Origin: an uncultured Lachnospiraceae bacterium
GTDB lineage: Bacteria; Bacillota; Clostridia; Lachnospirales; Lachnospiraceae
Assembly: GCA_947037115.1 (NCBI GenBank)
Contig: CAMQTN010000021.1
Location: 1 to 41,249, forward strand
DNA length: 41,249 bases
Direction of reading: 5' to 3'
The notes under the pieces were generated by a model that had not been told where the DNA came from, searched no databases, and saw only the letters and a program-made list of their open reading frames with translations. Shown one piece after another: positions 1 through 7,749 of this stretch (within the stretch, counting starts at the first letter, position 1; each line of letters begins with the position of its first letter). The position numbers and the translations under genes are program-made.

Positions 1-16
1 TAATTCCCTGTCCCAT
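1..16 (-). CDS. atpB: ATP synthase F0 subunit a, first codons only (partial)
   Basis: Only the first five codons (M-G-Q-G-I) are inside the window. An ATG at 16..14 is preceded by a perfect AAGGAGGTGA ribosome binding site at 30..21, so a real gene starts here and runs off the left edge. The identity is inferred from order: atpZ and atpI lie just upstream on the same strand, and in Firmicutes ATP synthase operons they are followed by atpB, the proton-channel subunit a. The visible residues alone could not identify it. Confidence 0.6.
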
Positions 17-84
17 CTTTTCACCTCCTTCTACACTACACATTATTATAATATATAAACAGCAGCATCCAAATAGATATGCCG

Positions 85-504
85 CTACAAAACAGTGCCG
101 TCAGAAATCTCCTCTTCCTGCTTCTCTTTCCCTGTCCGCAGCCTGTGAATCAACGGGTTTAAGTAGGCGCCCGCCTTCATGCCCATATAGCCGCAGAATG
201 CAAAAATCGGATTCGCAAAGTCCGTGCACATCAGCACTGCCAGCACCCCCGCTATTATAACATAACGGATGATATTTTGTGTGCTCATACTCTTCACGGC
301 GGCTTTCTCCGGCAGATCCAGTCCCCGGTTGAGGGCCCACCACATATGGAACGCCCCCGCCAACGCCAGAATTACGCCAATCCAAAGACCCGTACTGTAG
401 GCCGGGTTCCTCGAAAAAAACAGAAGCACAATCTCAAAAACAACGCCGTATGCCAAAATGCCCACCCAAAGTTCCAAAAGGGTCGGATCAATCTTTCTTC
501 TCAT
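85..504 (-). CDS. atpI: ATP synthase subunit I (AtpI-like membrane protein)
   Basis: 139 residues with four hydrophobic segments (roughly residues 11-30, 39-58, 78-96 and 97-116) and a charged tail rich in K and E. This matches the ATP synthase I family, small membrane proteins thought to help assemble the c-ring or handle Mg2+. The gene starts at ATG 504..502 inside the end of atpZ, a 17-nt overlap that implies translational coupling, and lies 68 bp before the presumed atpB start. Sequence conservation in this family is low, so the assignment rests mainly on topology and operon position. Confidence 0.75.
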   Translation of the reverse strand: MRRKIDPTLLELWVGILAYGVVFEIVLLFFSRNPAYSTGLWIGVILALAGAFHMWWALNRGLDLPEKAAVKSMSTQNIIRYVIIAGVLAVLMCTDFANPIFAFCGYMGMKAGAYLNPLIHRLRTGKEKQEEEISDGTVL

Positions 505-757
505 CGCTCTCTTTTACCTGCGTGCTGCGCCTGCGTGTCTGCGCCGGCACCTCATAAATCTTTTTTGCAAATCGGAACACATTGGTAAATCCCGCTAACG
601 CTCCCACAAAAAAGAGCGCCACCATCCAGATATTTGTCCCAAGCTTCCTGTCCAGAAACATCCCCAAGAAGGAACAGAGAAAGATGGGAACCAGCATGTT
701 GACGCCAAACTGTGTAATCATAACCAAGGCCCGATAGACAGTTTTATTGTACTTCAA
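488..757 (-). CDS. atpZ: AtpZ/AtpI-family ATP synthase assembly protein
   Basis: About 89 residues from the chosen start, with two membrane segments around a short charged turn (FLDRKLGTNIW) and a basic tail. This is the AtpZ-type layout found as first gene of Firmicutes ATP synthase operons. Start choice: the frame opens at TTG 793, but a promoter at 808-836 would place the transcript start about eight nucleotides before it and there is no ribosome binding site. TTG 757..755, giving M-K-Y-N, has GGGAAGG eight nucleotides upstream and is preferred. It overlaps atpI by 17 nt. Confidence 0.75.
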   Translation of the reverse strand: MKYNKTVYRALVMITQFGVNMLVPIFLCSFLGMFLDRKLGTNIWMVALFFVGALAGFTNVFRFAKKIYEVPAQTRRRSTQVKESDEKKD

Positions 758-807
758 AAATATCGCCTTCCCAATCCGCAGAACTTCCCCCAAAGTCTGA
801 CAATAAA

Positions 808-836
808 ATTATACCCATTTTTGGTACTTATGTCCA
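808..836 (-). promoter_or_regulatory. Sigma-A-type promoter of the atp operon
   Basis: On the minus strand TGGACA (836..831), a 17-bp spacer and a perfect TATAAT (813..808). The start point would fall near 801. This argues that the atpZ start is the internal TTG at 757. Confidence 0.65.
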
Positions 837-909
837 GCAAAATATGAAAAAGAAAGAAAAAGCAGCGCAGACCCGGCAGAAATATTCAGACAAATTCTCA
901 GAAACTACA

Positions 910-938
910 TTGACTTTTCCCCGTTGTCGGTGTACGTT
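910..938 (+). promoter_or_regulatory. Candidate promoter of the DUF402 gene
   Basis: TTGACT (910-915), 17 bp, TACGTT (933-938). The -35 is good and the -10 is weak. It lies 74 bp before the DUF402 start codon and immediately before an inverted repeat. Confidence 0.4.
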
Positions 939-946
939 TAATAACA

Positions 947-964
947 AAGTGAGCGAGCTCACTT
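947..964 (+). promoter_or_regulatory. Dyad-symmetric sequence, possible operator
   Basis: Perfect inverted repeat AAGTGAGC / GCTCACTT with a 2-bp centre (GA), just after the presumed transcription start of the DUF402 gene. The two-base centre fits a protein-binding dyad better than a hairpin. No regulator for it is visible nearby. Confidence 0.4.
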
Positions 965-1011
965 GCGAGATTCGCTTTGCGTACTCGTAAAACAGGACGG
1001 GGGACAATGAT

Positions 1012-1488
1012 ATGGCAGATCCGATTCTTTACCGCAAGAGACTGATTCCGGAAGAATGCGTACTATTGAAGAACGACCGCTTTCTTTACCGCGACGAGAA
1101 GATCATTGTGACCGCCTGGAACACATTGAAGCCCCGCAAGGACATCCATCATGGCCGTTCCTGCTACTATCTGCAGGAAGGCTTCAAGGTGAGCCGCTTC
1201 TACAGCGCCGAAGATACGCTCCTGTACTGGTACTGCGATATTGTCGATTATGATTACAACAAAGAAACCGACACCTACATTATTACGGATCTTCTTGCCG
1301 ATGTGATCGTCTATCCCGACGGTTTTGTTAAGGTCGTGGACCTCGACGAACTGGCGGCCGCCAGAGAATCCGGACGTCTCAGCGAAGATATGCTCAAAAA
1401 GGCGCTTCTGACACTCAATCATCTGTTACAGATCATCTATGACGGTGGGTTTGAAAACCTGCAAAAACCTCTGGAAAAATATTTTTAA
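1012..1488 (+). CDS. DUF402 domain protein, possible nucleoside di/triphosphatase
   Basis: 158 residues. The central W-Y-C-D-I-V-D-Y-D-Y-N and the following D-L-L-A-D-V-I-V-Y-P-D-G-F-V segment are the hallmark of the DUF402 fold (FomD, and the S. aureus nucleotide phosphatase Ntdp), where acidic residues in this region bind divalent metal. A role as an intracellular nucleoside tri/diphosphatase is inferred from the family. Start ATG 1012 follows a G-rich GGGGGAC stretch about six bases upstream. It is the only plus-strand gene in the first 7.7 kb and stands alone. Two copies of a terminator-bearing repeat follow its stop codon directly. Confidence 0.75.
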   Translation: MADPILYRKRLIPEECVLLKNDRFLYRDEKIIVTAWNTLKPRKDIHHGRSCYYLQEGFKVSRFYSAEDTLLYWYCDIVDYDYNKETDTYIITDLLADVIVYPDGFVKVVDLDELAAARESGRLSEDMLKKALLTLNHLLQIIYDGGFENLQKPLEKYF

Positions 1489-1540
1489 GCCGTGCCGATT
1501 CGCAAAAACCGCCGCTCCCCGCGGCTTTTCTTTTGCTCAT
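1489..1540 (+). repeat. 52-bp direct repeat, copy 1
   Basis: Identical over all 52 positions to 1565-1616 (period 76 bp). It begins GCCGTGCCGATTCGC right after the DUF402 stop and ends TTGCTCAT. It contains the terminator hairpin at 1511-1534. Confidence 0.9.
1511..1534 (+). terminator. Rho-independent terminator of the DUF402 gene
   Basis: GCCGC, loop TCCCC, GCGGC, then TTTTCTTTT. The A-run upstream (CAAAAA) gives a T-run on the minus strand, so it may act on both strands. Confidence 0.7.
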
Positions 1541-1564
1541 CTGCACCTTTCCCTCCTATTCTTC

Positions 1565-1616
1565 GCCGTGCCGATTCGCAAAAACCGCCGCTCCCCGCGG
1601 CTTTTCTTTTGCTCAT
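1565..1616 (+). repeat. 52-bp direct repeat, copy 2
   Basis: Exact second copy of 1489-1540. It also forms the outer part of the larger stop-codon-associated element that ends at 1705, and it shares short blocks (ATTCGCAA, TTGCTCAT) with the element at 37910-38030. Confidence 0.9.
1587..1610 (+). terminator. Second copy of the terminator hairpin
   Basis: GCCGC (1587-1591), loop TCCCC, GCGGC (1597-1601), T-tract 1602-1610. Identical to the hairpin at 1511-1534. Confidence 0.6.
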
Positions 1617-1710
1617 CCCGGGCGTTCGCCCTATAAAAGCGGGACGAAACATCCTTCTGAAAGCAAGCTTTCCTCCGGCTGTTTTGTCCCGCTTTTGCAC
1701 GGCTCATTGC

Positions 1711-2910
1711 TTAATAGAAAATGTGTCCTCCGATCCTGTATTTCGGGTTGATCCCGTCCACAGGAGTCCTGAAGTAAACGCAGTTGCTCACATTAGTGGT
1801 GCCTCTCATGACCTCATCCGCCGCCTGATAACAGGAGGATGTGGCACGTCCTTCCGCAAGGGCGAGCGCAAGTCTGCCGCTGGCTACGGGTGAAAACTGT
1901 CCCGACTGATATATAACACCTGTTACTGTATCAGGATACACAGAGCTCAATACCCTGTTAATTACCACCGACCCGACAGCCACCTGGCCGACGTAGGGCT
2001 CTCCGCCCGCCTCGCAGTAGATGAGGTTTGCCAGAAGATACCGGTCCCCTTCTGCAAAACTCACTTCTGAGATATCCCGCCAGCTCGACTGTGCAGCCAG
2101 CTCCGCCATCCGGATTTCCTCCGCAAGTTTGGCCCGGAGCGCCGTAAGATTCTCTTCCTGCTCCTTAAGCTGCTGCTCGTAGGCGAGAGCTGCCGCCTCC
2201 GCTTCGGATATCTGATTCTCTGTTGCGTTCAGGGAACTGGACGTCTGGCTGACAAGTCCCGAGACGCGTCCCTGCTCCGCCACAACCTGCACCTTGTAGT
2301 CAGCGAGCTCTTCTTTGTTTTTCTCCTGCTCCGCTTTGGCAAGCTCCAGCTCTTCCTGCTTCTGCTCCATGGCTGCCTGCGCGGCCTTATACTCGTCCAA
2401 TACCCTCTTCTGATAAGCCGAAAGCTGCTCTATATACTCATTTTTATTTAAGAAATCGGACAGGCTTCCCGAGGAAAAAAACAGTTCCAGATACAGATTA
2501 CTGCTGCGCTCGTAGGTGAACTGTATCTGCTTTTTCATGGTGGCATACTGTGCGTCCTTCAACGCGATGGCCTCCTCGAGTTCCTGCTCCACCTGCGCGA
2601 TCTCCGCCTCCAGCTCGTCGATTTCCTTCTCCTTGTCTGCAATCTGCTCCTCAAGCTCGTTCAGGTTATTGCTCACCTGGGCCAGTTCTGTATTCAATGT
2701 GGAGAGTGTCCCCTGCAGCGAGTCGTGCTGTTCGTTTAAACCCTTCAGGTTTTCCTCCGTCTCGTCCAGTCTGTTTTCCGTCTCTTCCCTCTGCTGCTCC
2801 GCCTCTCTGATCCGCTGTCTGGTCTCCTCCGTAGCCTGCACGGAGAGCGGCATCGCACCGCAAAGCAGCAGCAAAGCCAGACACACAGCCGATCTTCGTC
2901 TTATTTTCAT
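1711..2910 (-). CDS. Secreted coiled-coil peptidoglycan hydrolase, SleB/CwlJ-type catalytic domain
   Basis: 399 residues. Residues 1-26 are a signal peptide (basic MKIRRR, long hydrophobic run, cleavage near V-Q-A). Residues about 28-270 are a long E/Q/L-rich coiled coil of the PcsB/FtsX-partner type, which normally holds a hydrolase inactive until triggered at the membrane. The C-terminal 110 residues (YLLANLIYCEAGGEP, VGSVVINRV, GQFSP) are a SleB/CwlJ hydrolase_2 domain, usually a spore-cortex lytic transglycosylase or amidase. Start ATG 2910 is chosen because it opens directly on the signal peptide; an in-frame TTG at 2970 would add 20 unlikely residues. Last gene of a run downstream of rpiB; a structured element follows its stop. 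Confidence 0.8.
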   Translation of the reverse strand: MKIRRRSAVCLALLLLCGAMPLSVQATEETRQRIREAEQQREETENRLDETEENLKGLNEQHDSLQGTLSTLNTELAQVSNNLNELEEQIADKEKEIDELEAEIAQVEQELEEAIALKDAQYATMKKQIQFTYERSSNLYLELFFSSGSLSDFLNKNEYIEQLSAYQKRVLDEYKAAQAAMEQKQEELELAKAEQEKNKEELADYKVQVVAEQGRVSGLVSQTSSSLNATENQISEAEAAALAYEQQLKEQEENLTALRAKLAEEIRMAELAAQSSWRDISEVSFAEGDRYLLANLIYCEAGGEPYVGQVAVGSVVINRVLSSVYPDTVTGVIYQSGQFSPVASGRLALALAEGRATSSCYQAADEVMRGTTNVSNCVYFRTPVDGINPKYRIGGHIFY

Positions 2911-2970
2911 AATGACAACCATGCCTTTCTGCCTCAGGTCAAAGCCCCGGGCATGATTCTGGTTTGGCAA

Positions 2971-3402
2971 TTAACAATTTTCGATCTTATCAACTCTTCT
3001 CTGGTGTTTCTCCTCACCGGAGAAGGGCGTGTCCATAAAGATATCAACGATATTAAGCGCTACCCTCTCCCCGATAATTGCCGCACCCATGGCAAGCACA
3101 TTTGCATCATTATGTTCTCTCGTGAGCCGCGCGGATACCGGATCACCGCAGAGCGCACAGCGTATCCCCTTCACCTTGTTCGCCGTGATGGAGATGCCTA
3201 TGCCCGTTGTACAGATGACGATGCCTCTGTCACACTCCCCTGAAGCCACCGCCTTTGCCACCGCCGCACCGTAAATCGGATAATCACAGGAATTTTTGTC
3301 CGGGCAGCCAAAGTCTTTGCACTCAAGCCCCCGCTCCTTCAAATGTGCAATCACCTTCTCTTTCAAATCATATCCGCCGTGGTCACTTCCAATTGCTATC
3401 AT
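2971..3402 (-). CDS. rpiB: Ribose-5-phosphate isomerase B
   Basis: 143 residues of the RpiB/LacAB fold, which interconverts ribose-5-phosphate and ribulose-5-phosphate in the pentose phosphate pathway. Visible signatures: IGSDHGGYDLK at the N-terminus, the catalytic-cysteine stretch ICTTGIGISITANK, and REHNDANVLAMG. The start is ATG 3402..3400, with AAGGAGG eight bases upstream; the frame extends 13 codons further but without a family match. It follows tsaC by 31 bp on the same strand, a common Firmicutes pairing. An allose-6-phosphate isomerase function cannot be excluded. Confidence 0.93.
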   Translation of the reverse strand: MIAIGSDHGGYDLKEKVIAHLKERGLECKDFGCPDKNSCDYPIYGAAVAKAVASGECDRGIVICTTGIGISITANKVKGIRCALCGDPVSARLTREHNDANVLAMGAAIIGERVALNIVDIFMDTPFSGEEKHQRRVDKIENC

Positions 3403-3433
3403 CTCTTTTACCTCCTTCATTCTAAACTTCTTC

Positions 3434-4483
3434 TCACACATCTATTACTCTATGTCCGGCCGCCTTTAACAGCCGGTTCATAACAGCCTGGGAAACACCT
3501 GCACCGTCAAAGCTCTCCGAGTAGATCAGCTCCACGCTCTCGTCGTCAAACTCCCGCAGAATCCGGTACAGTCCTTTTGCCACCGCATTTACATCCATCC
3601 TCTTTCCGACGCTGCGCGGCACATCGGCACTGTAGCTGCCAATCGTCTCGTCAGTTGCGATAACACCTGTTTTTTTATTGTTCTTCCTGCCCTTTGAAAG
3701 GCCTGCATTGATGTAATCCGTCACCGCCGGCGCAGAACCTCTGACGATCGTGAGTTCCCCCTCCGGCGCATAATGTCTGTATTTCATGCCCGGCGCTTTC
3801 GGGGCCTGTCCACTGTCGCCCGAAAAAAGAGCGGCGTCCCGCTCCACCTGCCCAAGCACCCCGGCAAGCGCTTCCTCCGTGACAAAACCCGGCCTCAGAA
3901 TCACCGGCGGTTCTGTTGTCAGATCCACAATCGTGGATTCCAGACCCAGTTCCACATCCCCACCGTCCAGGATCATCTCTATCCTGCCATCCAGATCTTC
4001 CACCACATATTCCGCCACCGTAGGACTCGGTCTGCCGGAACGGTTGGCGCTGGGCGCCGCCACATAGCCGCCCGACGCTTCGATCAGGGCCGCCGCTGTC
4101 GGATGGGAAGGCATGCGCACAGCCACCGTATCAAGACCGCCCGTAGTCTCCCGCGGTACTGTCTCCGACTTTTTCAAAATCATGGTAAGCGGCCCCGGCC
4201 AGAATGCCGCCGCCAGCTTTTTCGCCGCCTCAGGCACCTTCTCTACGATGGCAGGCAAAGATTCCATGCGCGCAATATGCACGATCAGCGGATTGTCGGA
4301 AGGCCTTCCCTTGGCCTCGTAAATTTTTTTTGAGGAAGCAGGATTCAGTGCGTCTCCCCCCAACCCATATACGGTCTCTGTCGGAAAGGCCACCAATCCG
4401 CCCGCTTTGATAATCCCGCCTGCCTCCCTGATCAGCGTATCGTCTATATGCTGTTCGTTTATCCGAACCACTCTTGTGTCCAC
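3434..4483 (-). CDS. tsaC: L-threonylcarbamoyladenylate synthase, Sua5 type
   Basis: 349 residues. The N-terminal 200 are the YrdC domain (KAGGLVAFPTETVYGLGG, KGRPSDNPLIVHI, WPGPLTMIL, AAPSANRSGRPSPT), which makes threonylcarbamoyl-AMP from threonine, bicarbonate and ATP for the t6A37 modification of ANN-decoding tRNAs. The linker APGMKYRHYAPEG and the C-terminal 110-residue Sua5 domain distinguish it from the shorter TsaC; B. subtilis YwlC is the close model. The GTG start has AGAAGGA seven bases upstream and lies 4 bp after the cwlD stop. It is cotranscribed with rpiB downstream. Confidence 0.93.
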   Translation of the reverse strand: MDTRVVRINEQHIDDTLIREAGGIIKAGGLVAFPTETVYGLGGDALNPASSKKIYEAKGRPSDNPLIVHIARMESLPAIVEKVPEAAKKLAAAFWPGPLTMILKKSETVPRETTGGLDTVAVRMPSHPTAAALIEASGGYVAAPSANRSGRPSPTVAEYVVEDLDGRIEMILDGGDVELGLESTIVDLTTEPPVILRPGFVTEEALAGVLGQVERDAALFSGDSGQAPKAPGMKYRHYAPEGELTIVRGSAPAVTDYINAGLSKGRKNNKKTGVIATDETIGSYSADVPRSVGKRMDVNAVAKGLYRILREFDDESVELIYSESFDGAGVSQAVMNRLLKAAGHRVIDV

Positions 4484-4487
4484 TTGC

Positions 4488-5216
4488 TTATCCTTCTTTA
4501 TTGAGATAGTTCATAATGGCCAGATGAATCGCCCAGGCCGTCTTTTCCTGATAAAGTTCAGAGGACAGTTTCTGCGCCTCCTCATAGTTGGAAAGGAACC
4601 CGCACTCCACAATGACGATAGGCGAAGAGGTCTTTTTCAGGAGATAGTAGCTGTCGTTCGCCTTGGCCTGCCTGGCGTTGTCAGGATCAATTTCCGCCGC
4701 CAGAACCTGCTGTATCCGCTCCGCAAGCGCCCTGCTCTCCTGACTCCCCCCGTAATAAAACACCTGCGCTCCGTGCACATACTCTTCATGATAACTGTTC
4801 TGATGAATGCTGACTGTGAGCGCCGGTTTCGTTTCCTCAATAAGCGCCACCCGGTTTTTCATGTCCTGTACTTTTTTGTTGGAGACATTTTCGTCATAAA
4901 GCCCCGCGTCGGTCTCTCTGGTGAGAATCACTTCCACATCCGCCGCCGTCAGAAATTCAGCCAGCTTTTTCGCAATCTTCAGATTGATATCTTTTTCCAG
5001 ACTGCCGTCCACGCCCACCTTGCCGGGATCAGCCCCGCCGTGCCCGGCGTCTATGACGACACATGGTTTTTCCTTTCCTTCTCCGCCTGTCTCCACCCGG
5101 CTCGAAGATACCAGCCGCGCTCCGCCCCGCAGAGCAAATCCGGCGGCAATACACAGCAGCAGAATCAGCACATTTCTGACAATTCTGTCATATTTTCCCC
5201 ATTTTTCTTTCTCCAT
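4488..5216 (-). CDS. cwlD: N-acetylmuramoyl-L-alanine amidase, CwlD-like
   Basis: 242 residues: a short cytoplasmic start, one membrane anchor (about residues 14-30) and an Amidase_3 domain. Zinc ligands are visible in VVIDAGHGGADPG, SLEKD and SIHQNS, and the catalytic glutamate in VIVECGFLSN. Length and layout match B. subtilis CwlD, which removes stem peptides to make muramic-delta-lactam in spore cortex. The start ATG 5216 follows AAGGTGGGG; the longer frame to 5297 adds 27 residues without a plausible role. A general cell-separation amidase is the alternative, but neighbouring GH18 and SleB-type genes favour a spore role. Confidence 0.82.
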   Translation of the reverse strand: MEKEKWGKYDRIVRNVLILLLCIAAGFALRGGARLVSSSRVETGGEGKEKPCVVIDAGHGGADPGKVGVDGSLEKDINLKIAKKLAEFLTAADVEVILTRETDAGLYDENVSNKKVQDMKNRVALIEETKPALTVSIHQNSYHEEYVHGAQVFYYGGSQESRALAERIQQVLAAEIDPDNARQAKANDSYYLLKKTSSPIVIVECGFLSNYEEAQKLSSELYQEKTAWAIHLAIMNYLNKEG

Positions 5217-5322
5217 TCCCCACCTTAGCCAAAATCCACTTCGCTTTGCTGCAGAACCGCATACAGCCATGCTCTGCAAATCAGCTTCTTTGTGCATATA
5301 TATGAAGAAAGAAATGGAAAAA

Positions 5323-7032
5323 TTACGGCTGGCTCATATATTCCTCTATTACATCCCAGACATTGACGGACTCCTGTCCCAGCCTCCATGCAGCTACGCC
5401 CGCAACGTCATAATTTTCCATAATATTCAGTTTCACACGAATCGAATCCGCATCCTCCAGCCACACCTGATACAAAGTATCTCCCTCATGGCTCTCCCCG
5501 TAATTCTGGCAGGTGGTCTCGTCCCATCTGACTGCAATGCCGTGATCTTCGACAAAAGTCTGTGCCGTGTCCATAGTTACCGCCTCACTGCTTAAGCCTT
5601 CCGGTCCTGATTTCCAGATTCTGGTATAGAAAGGAACCCCATTGATGACCTTATCTGCCGGCACTTCTTCCAGCGTATTGGCAATGCCCTTCTCCACGAA
5701 ATTGATGGAAGCAACCGATCCCGCCTCATCACTTCCGTTGTAATGTTCATCATATCCCATAATAATCACATAGTCCGCCACCACGCCCTGCTCGGCCCGG
5801 TCATAGTGATCCGTATGGCCCATGGGCACATAGTTGTCCACCGAAAGCACAATGCCATACCTTCTGCACGGGATGGAGAGTTCCCTGATGAACTGGATAA
5901 AGGGTTCCCCCGCATCCAGACCGATATTTTCAAAGTCAATGTTGATTCCGTCCAGATTGTACTCCTGCGCAGCCGCCACCAGATTCCTGATCAGGTTCCA
6001 CCTGCTCGACGTCCGGGAGAGCAGCTCGTACATATCCACGTCCACGCTCTCCACATTGCCCACAAGGGCCCAGACCTCAAGGCCCATTCCGTGCGCCCTC
6101 TCCACGTAGGACGCGCTTGCAAAACTGGAAAACTCTCCCTCGTTGCCGGTAAGCGTAAACCAGGTCGGAGAAATCACGTTTAATCCCTTTGTCCTCGCAA
6201 CGGTGCTCTCAAGCGTCTCGTTGCCACCCACGCCGCCGATCACATGCCAGCCCAGATTGATCTTATAGTCGCGGGTGTTCGACTCATAGACCGGTTCCAC
6301 ATAGTCTGTCACCGGCTCCGTCGTCTCTGTCGATTTTTCTCCCAGCCGCTTGTTTTCCACATAGCCGATAAAGGAATCCCGCGTCTTCACCTTCGTCCAG
6401 TTTTCCATCTCCTCCAATACGATGACCGTATCCCCCTCCGGGATATCCGTCAGAATATCGCTCTTGATGCCGCCCTGATAACGAACCTGTGTGTCTTTGG
6501 TAATGGGCGCGGTCTGCCGTTCCCCCCACTCCGTGTAAATCTGCATGTGGTTCGGCTCCCTGAAAAGCTCGTAGGAAAAATTGGAATACTGCTGCACAAA
6601 ATCAGCGGCTATATAGAGCACGTCCCCTTCATAGCGGGAAATCACATAATCCCACGCCAGCCCGGCCTCCTCAAAATCCGCGCCGTAATCCGACAGATCC
6701 GCATGACCGATCTGGGTCGTCAAAAAACTTCCCGGTGTCGTGTAGACCAGTATACCTGCCGCCTTGTCCTCATAAAATCTGTCGTTAAAATATTTGTGCA
6801 CTGTGGCTATATCAAAATAACAAATGTTATCAAATATCTTCGCATGTTCCTCCACTAACTCATCCTGTAGGATGATGGGGACGTCGTTATCCCCCTGAAT
6901 ACCAAAATATTCTGTTAAATCCGCTCTCTCCTTTGAATAGGAATACTTTTCCAGTAGCTTCGCTCCAAACCCTGCTGCCGCAATCAATATGATAAGGACG
7001 ACCGCGACTATCACCGGAATGATTTTTTTCAT
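5323..7032 (-). CDS. Membrane-anchored GH18 glycosidase with SH3-like domain (SleL/YaaH relative)
   Basis: 569 residues. An N-terminal uncleaved anchor or signal (MKKIIPVIVAVVLIILIAAA), a middle region with an SH3-like wall-binding stretch near residues 175-230, and a C-terminal GH18 barrel from about 255 onward. The catalytic motif is visible as LDGINIDFENIG (DxxDxDxE type, glutamate acid/base), with MGYDEH and a late AAWRLGQE strand. Such proteins are N-acetylglucosaminidases acting on cortex or cell wall (SleL, YaaH, CotE families). ATG 7032 has AAAGGAG eight bases upstream and its own promoter at 7117-7145. cwlD follows after 106 bp. Confidence 0.82.
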   Translation of the reverse strand: MKKIIPVIVAVVLIILIAAAGFGAKLLEKYSYSKERADLTEYFGIQGDNDVPIILQDELVEEHAKIFDNICYFDIATVHKYFNDRFYEDKAAGILVYTTPGSFLTTQIGHADLSDYGADFEEAGLAWDYVISRYEGDVLYIAADFVQQYSNFSYELFREPNHMQIYTEWGERQTAPITKDTQVRYQGGIKSDILTDIPEGDTVIVLEEMENWTKVKTRDSFIGYVENKRLGEKSTETTEPVTDYVEPVYESNTRDYKINLGWHVIGGVGGNETLESTVARTKGLNVISPTWFTLTGNEGEFSSFASASYVERAHGMGLEVWALVGNVESVDVDMYELLSRTSSRWNLIRNLVAAAQEYNLDGINIDFENIGLDAGEPFIQFIRELSIPCRRYGIVLSVDNYVPMGHTDHYDRAEQGVVADYVIIMGYDEHYNGSDEAGSVASINFVEKGIANTLEEVPADKVINGVPFYTRIWKSGPEGLSSEAVTMDTAQTFVEDHGIAVRWDETTCQNYGESHEGDTLYQVWLEDADSIRVKLNIMENYDVAGVAAWRLGQESVNVWDVIEEYMSQP

Positions 7033-7116
7033 TTGTCCAGCTCCTTTCTGACCGTCTGCAGTAAACGCCGGCCAGGCAGGGAAGTTTCCCCTTTCCTGCC
7101 CGCCGCATTTACTACG

Positions 7117-7145
7117 ATTATAACAAACTATTCCCTTTCAGTCAT
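7117..7145 (-). promoter_or_regulatory. Promoter of the GH18 gene
   Basis: ATGACT (7145..7140), 17 bp, TATAAT (7122..7117), with an extended -10 TG (TGT before TATAAT). Leader about 80 nt. Confidence 0.55.
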
Positions 7146-7683
7146 TAGTTTTTTTTGAGTGCAGCGGTCAACAGCGTCTTTTAGCGGGAACCTCCTTGCG
7201 CCATCCATGAGTTTCTGCCGTGTATCCAGGCATGCCGCCGCACATTTTCCATAAAATAACATAAAACAGGCCCTCCTATGCCGCATCCTCCAAAATGAGA
7301 GAAAACAAAAACGCAACCGTGATATACTAACGGCATATGATATATGGGGCGGAAATAGTTTTGAAGATACTTCTGACATGCAGATAAATTTGAGAAATAA
7401 CTGTATAACCTACTCGTTCCTTGTGAATTATAATTTGTGTGTACTCGAAATACAAAGTTTTAGAAGAGAGTAAGATATGTTTTCCGACAGGCACATCGCC
7501 CATAAGACTGTCCCCGCTTCATGATGCTGCGAAGACACAGATGTTATTTAATAAATTTCGCATGCCTCCTTTCCCTGCGGACTATCAGAAGACATCTTGT
7601 ATTGCGATTATACCCATAATCTGACATAAAATGCAAGCATTTTCTAAAATTATTAAAATTTTTTAAACACTTTCCGCGCACTA
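7146..7683. other. Long intergenic region with no recognised gene
   Basis: About 540 bp between the divergent GH18 and mecA promoters. Short open frames here (for example 7128-7379 minus) have no ribosome binding site, no family resemblance and composition unlike the neighbours. The right-hand part (7620-7680) is A/T-rich, as expected upstream of a strong promoter. I see no tRNA, riboswitch or convincing hairpin; a small RNA cannot be excluded. Confidence 0.5.
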
Positions 7684-7712
7684 TTGACTAAAAGCGACGG
7701 TAGGAGTAGTAT
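7684..7712 (+). promoter_or_regulatory. Promoter of mecA
   Basis: TTGACT (7684-7689), 17 bp, TAGTAT (7707-7712). Leader about 30 nt to the mecA start. Confidence 0.65.
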
Positions 7713-7749
7713 AAGGCCACCAAATCAAAATTGTAAGGAAGCGAATAAC

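Larger units (their letters stand above)
1565..1705 (-). repeat. Structured stop-codon-associated element (member A)
   Basis: Read on the minus strand it starts GAGCCGTGCAAAA five bases after the stop codon of the gene ending at 1711. A 16-bp stem (1635-1650 with 1681-1696, one G-T pair) is followed by TATAGGGCGA and a small GGGC/GCCC hairpin, then the GCCGC/GCGGC hairpin, and closes with ACGGC at 1565. The same skeleton with different stem sequences is at 37910-38030. It probably acts as terminator or 3' untranslated structure for the wall hydrolase gene. Confidence 0.65.

Noticed and set aside
1485..1700. Small protein encoded twice within the 52-bp repeats (minus strand, starting M-S-K-R-K)
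   Set aside because: A GGAGGG precedes one ATG, but the frame lies entirely in terminator hairpins and runs antisense into the DUF402 gene.
7128..7379. 83-codon minus-strand frame upstream of the GH18 gene
   Set aside because: It overlaps the GH18 promoter, has no start signal and an improbable composition.
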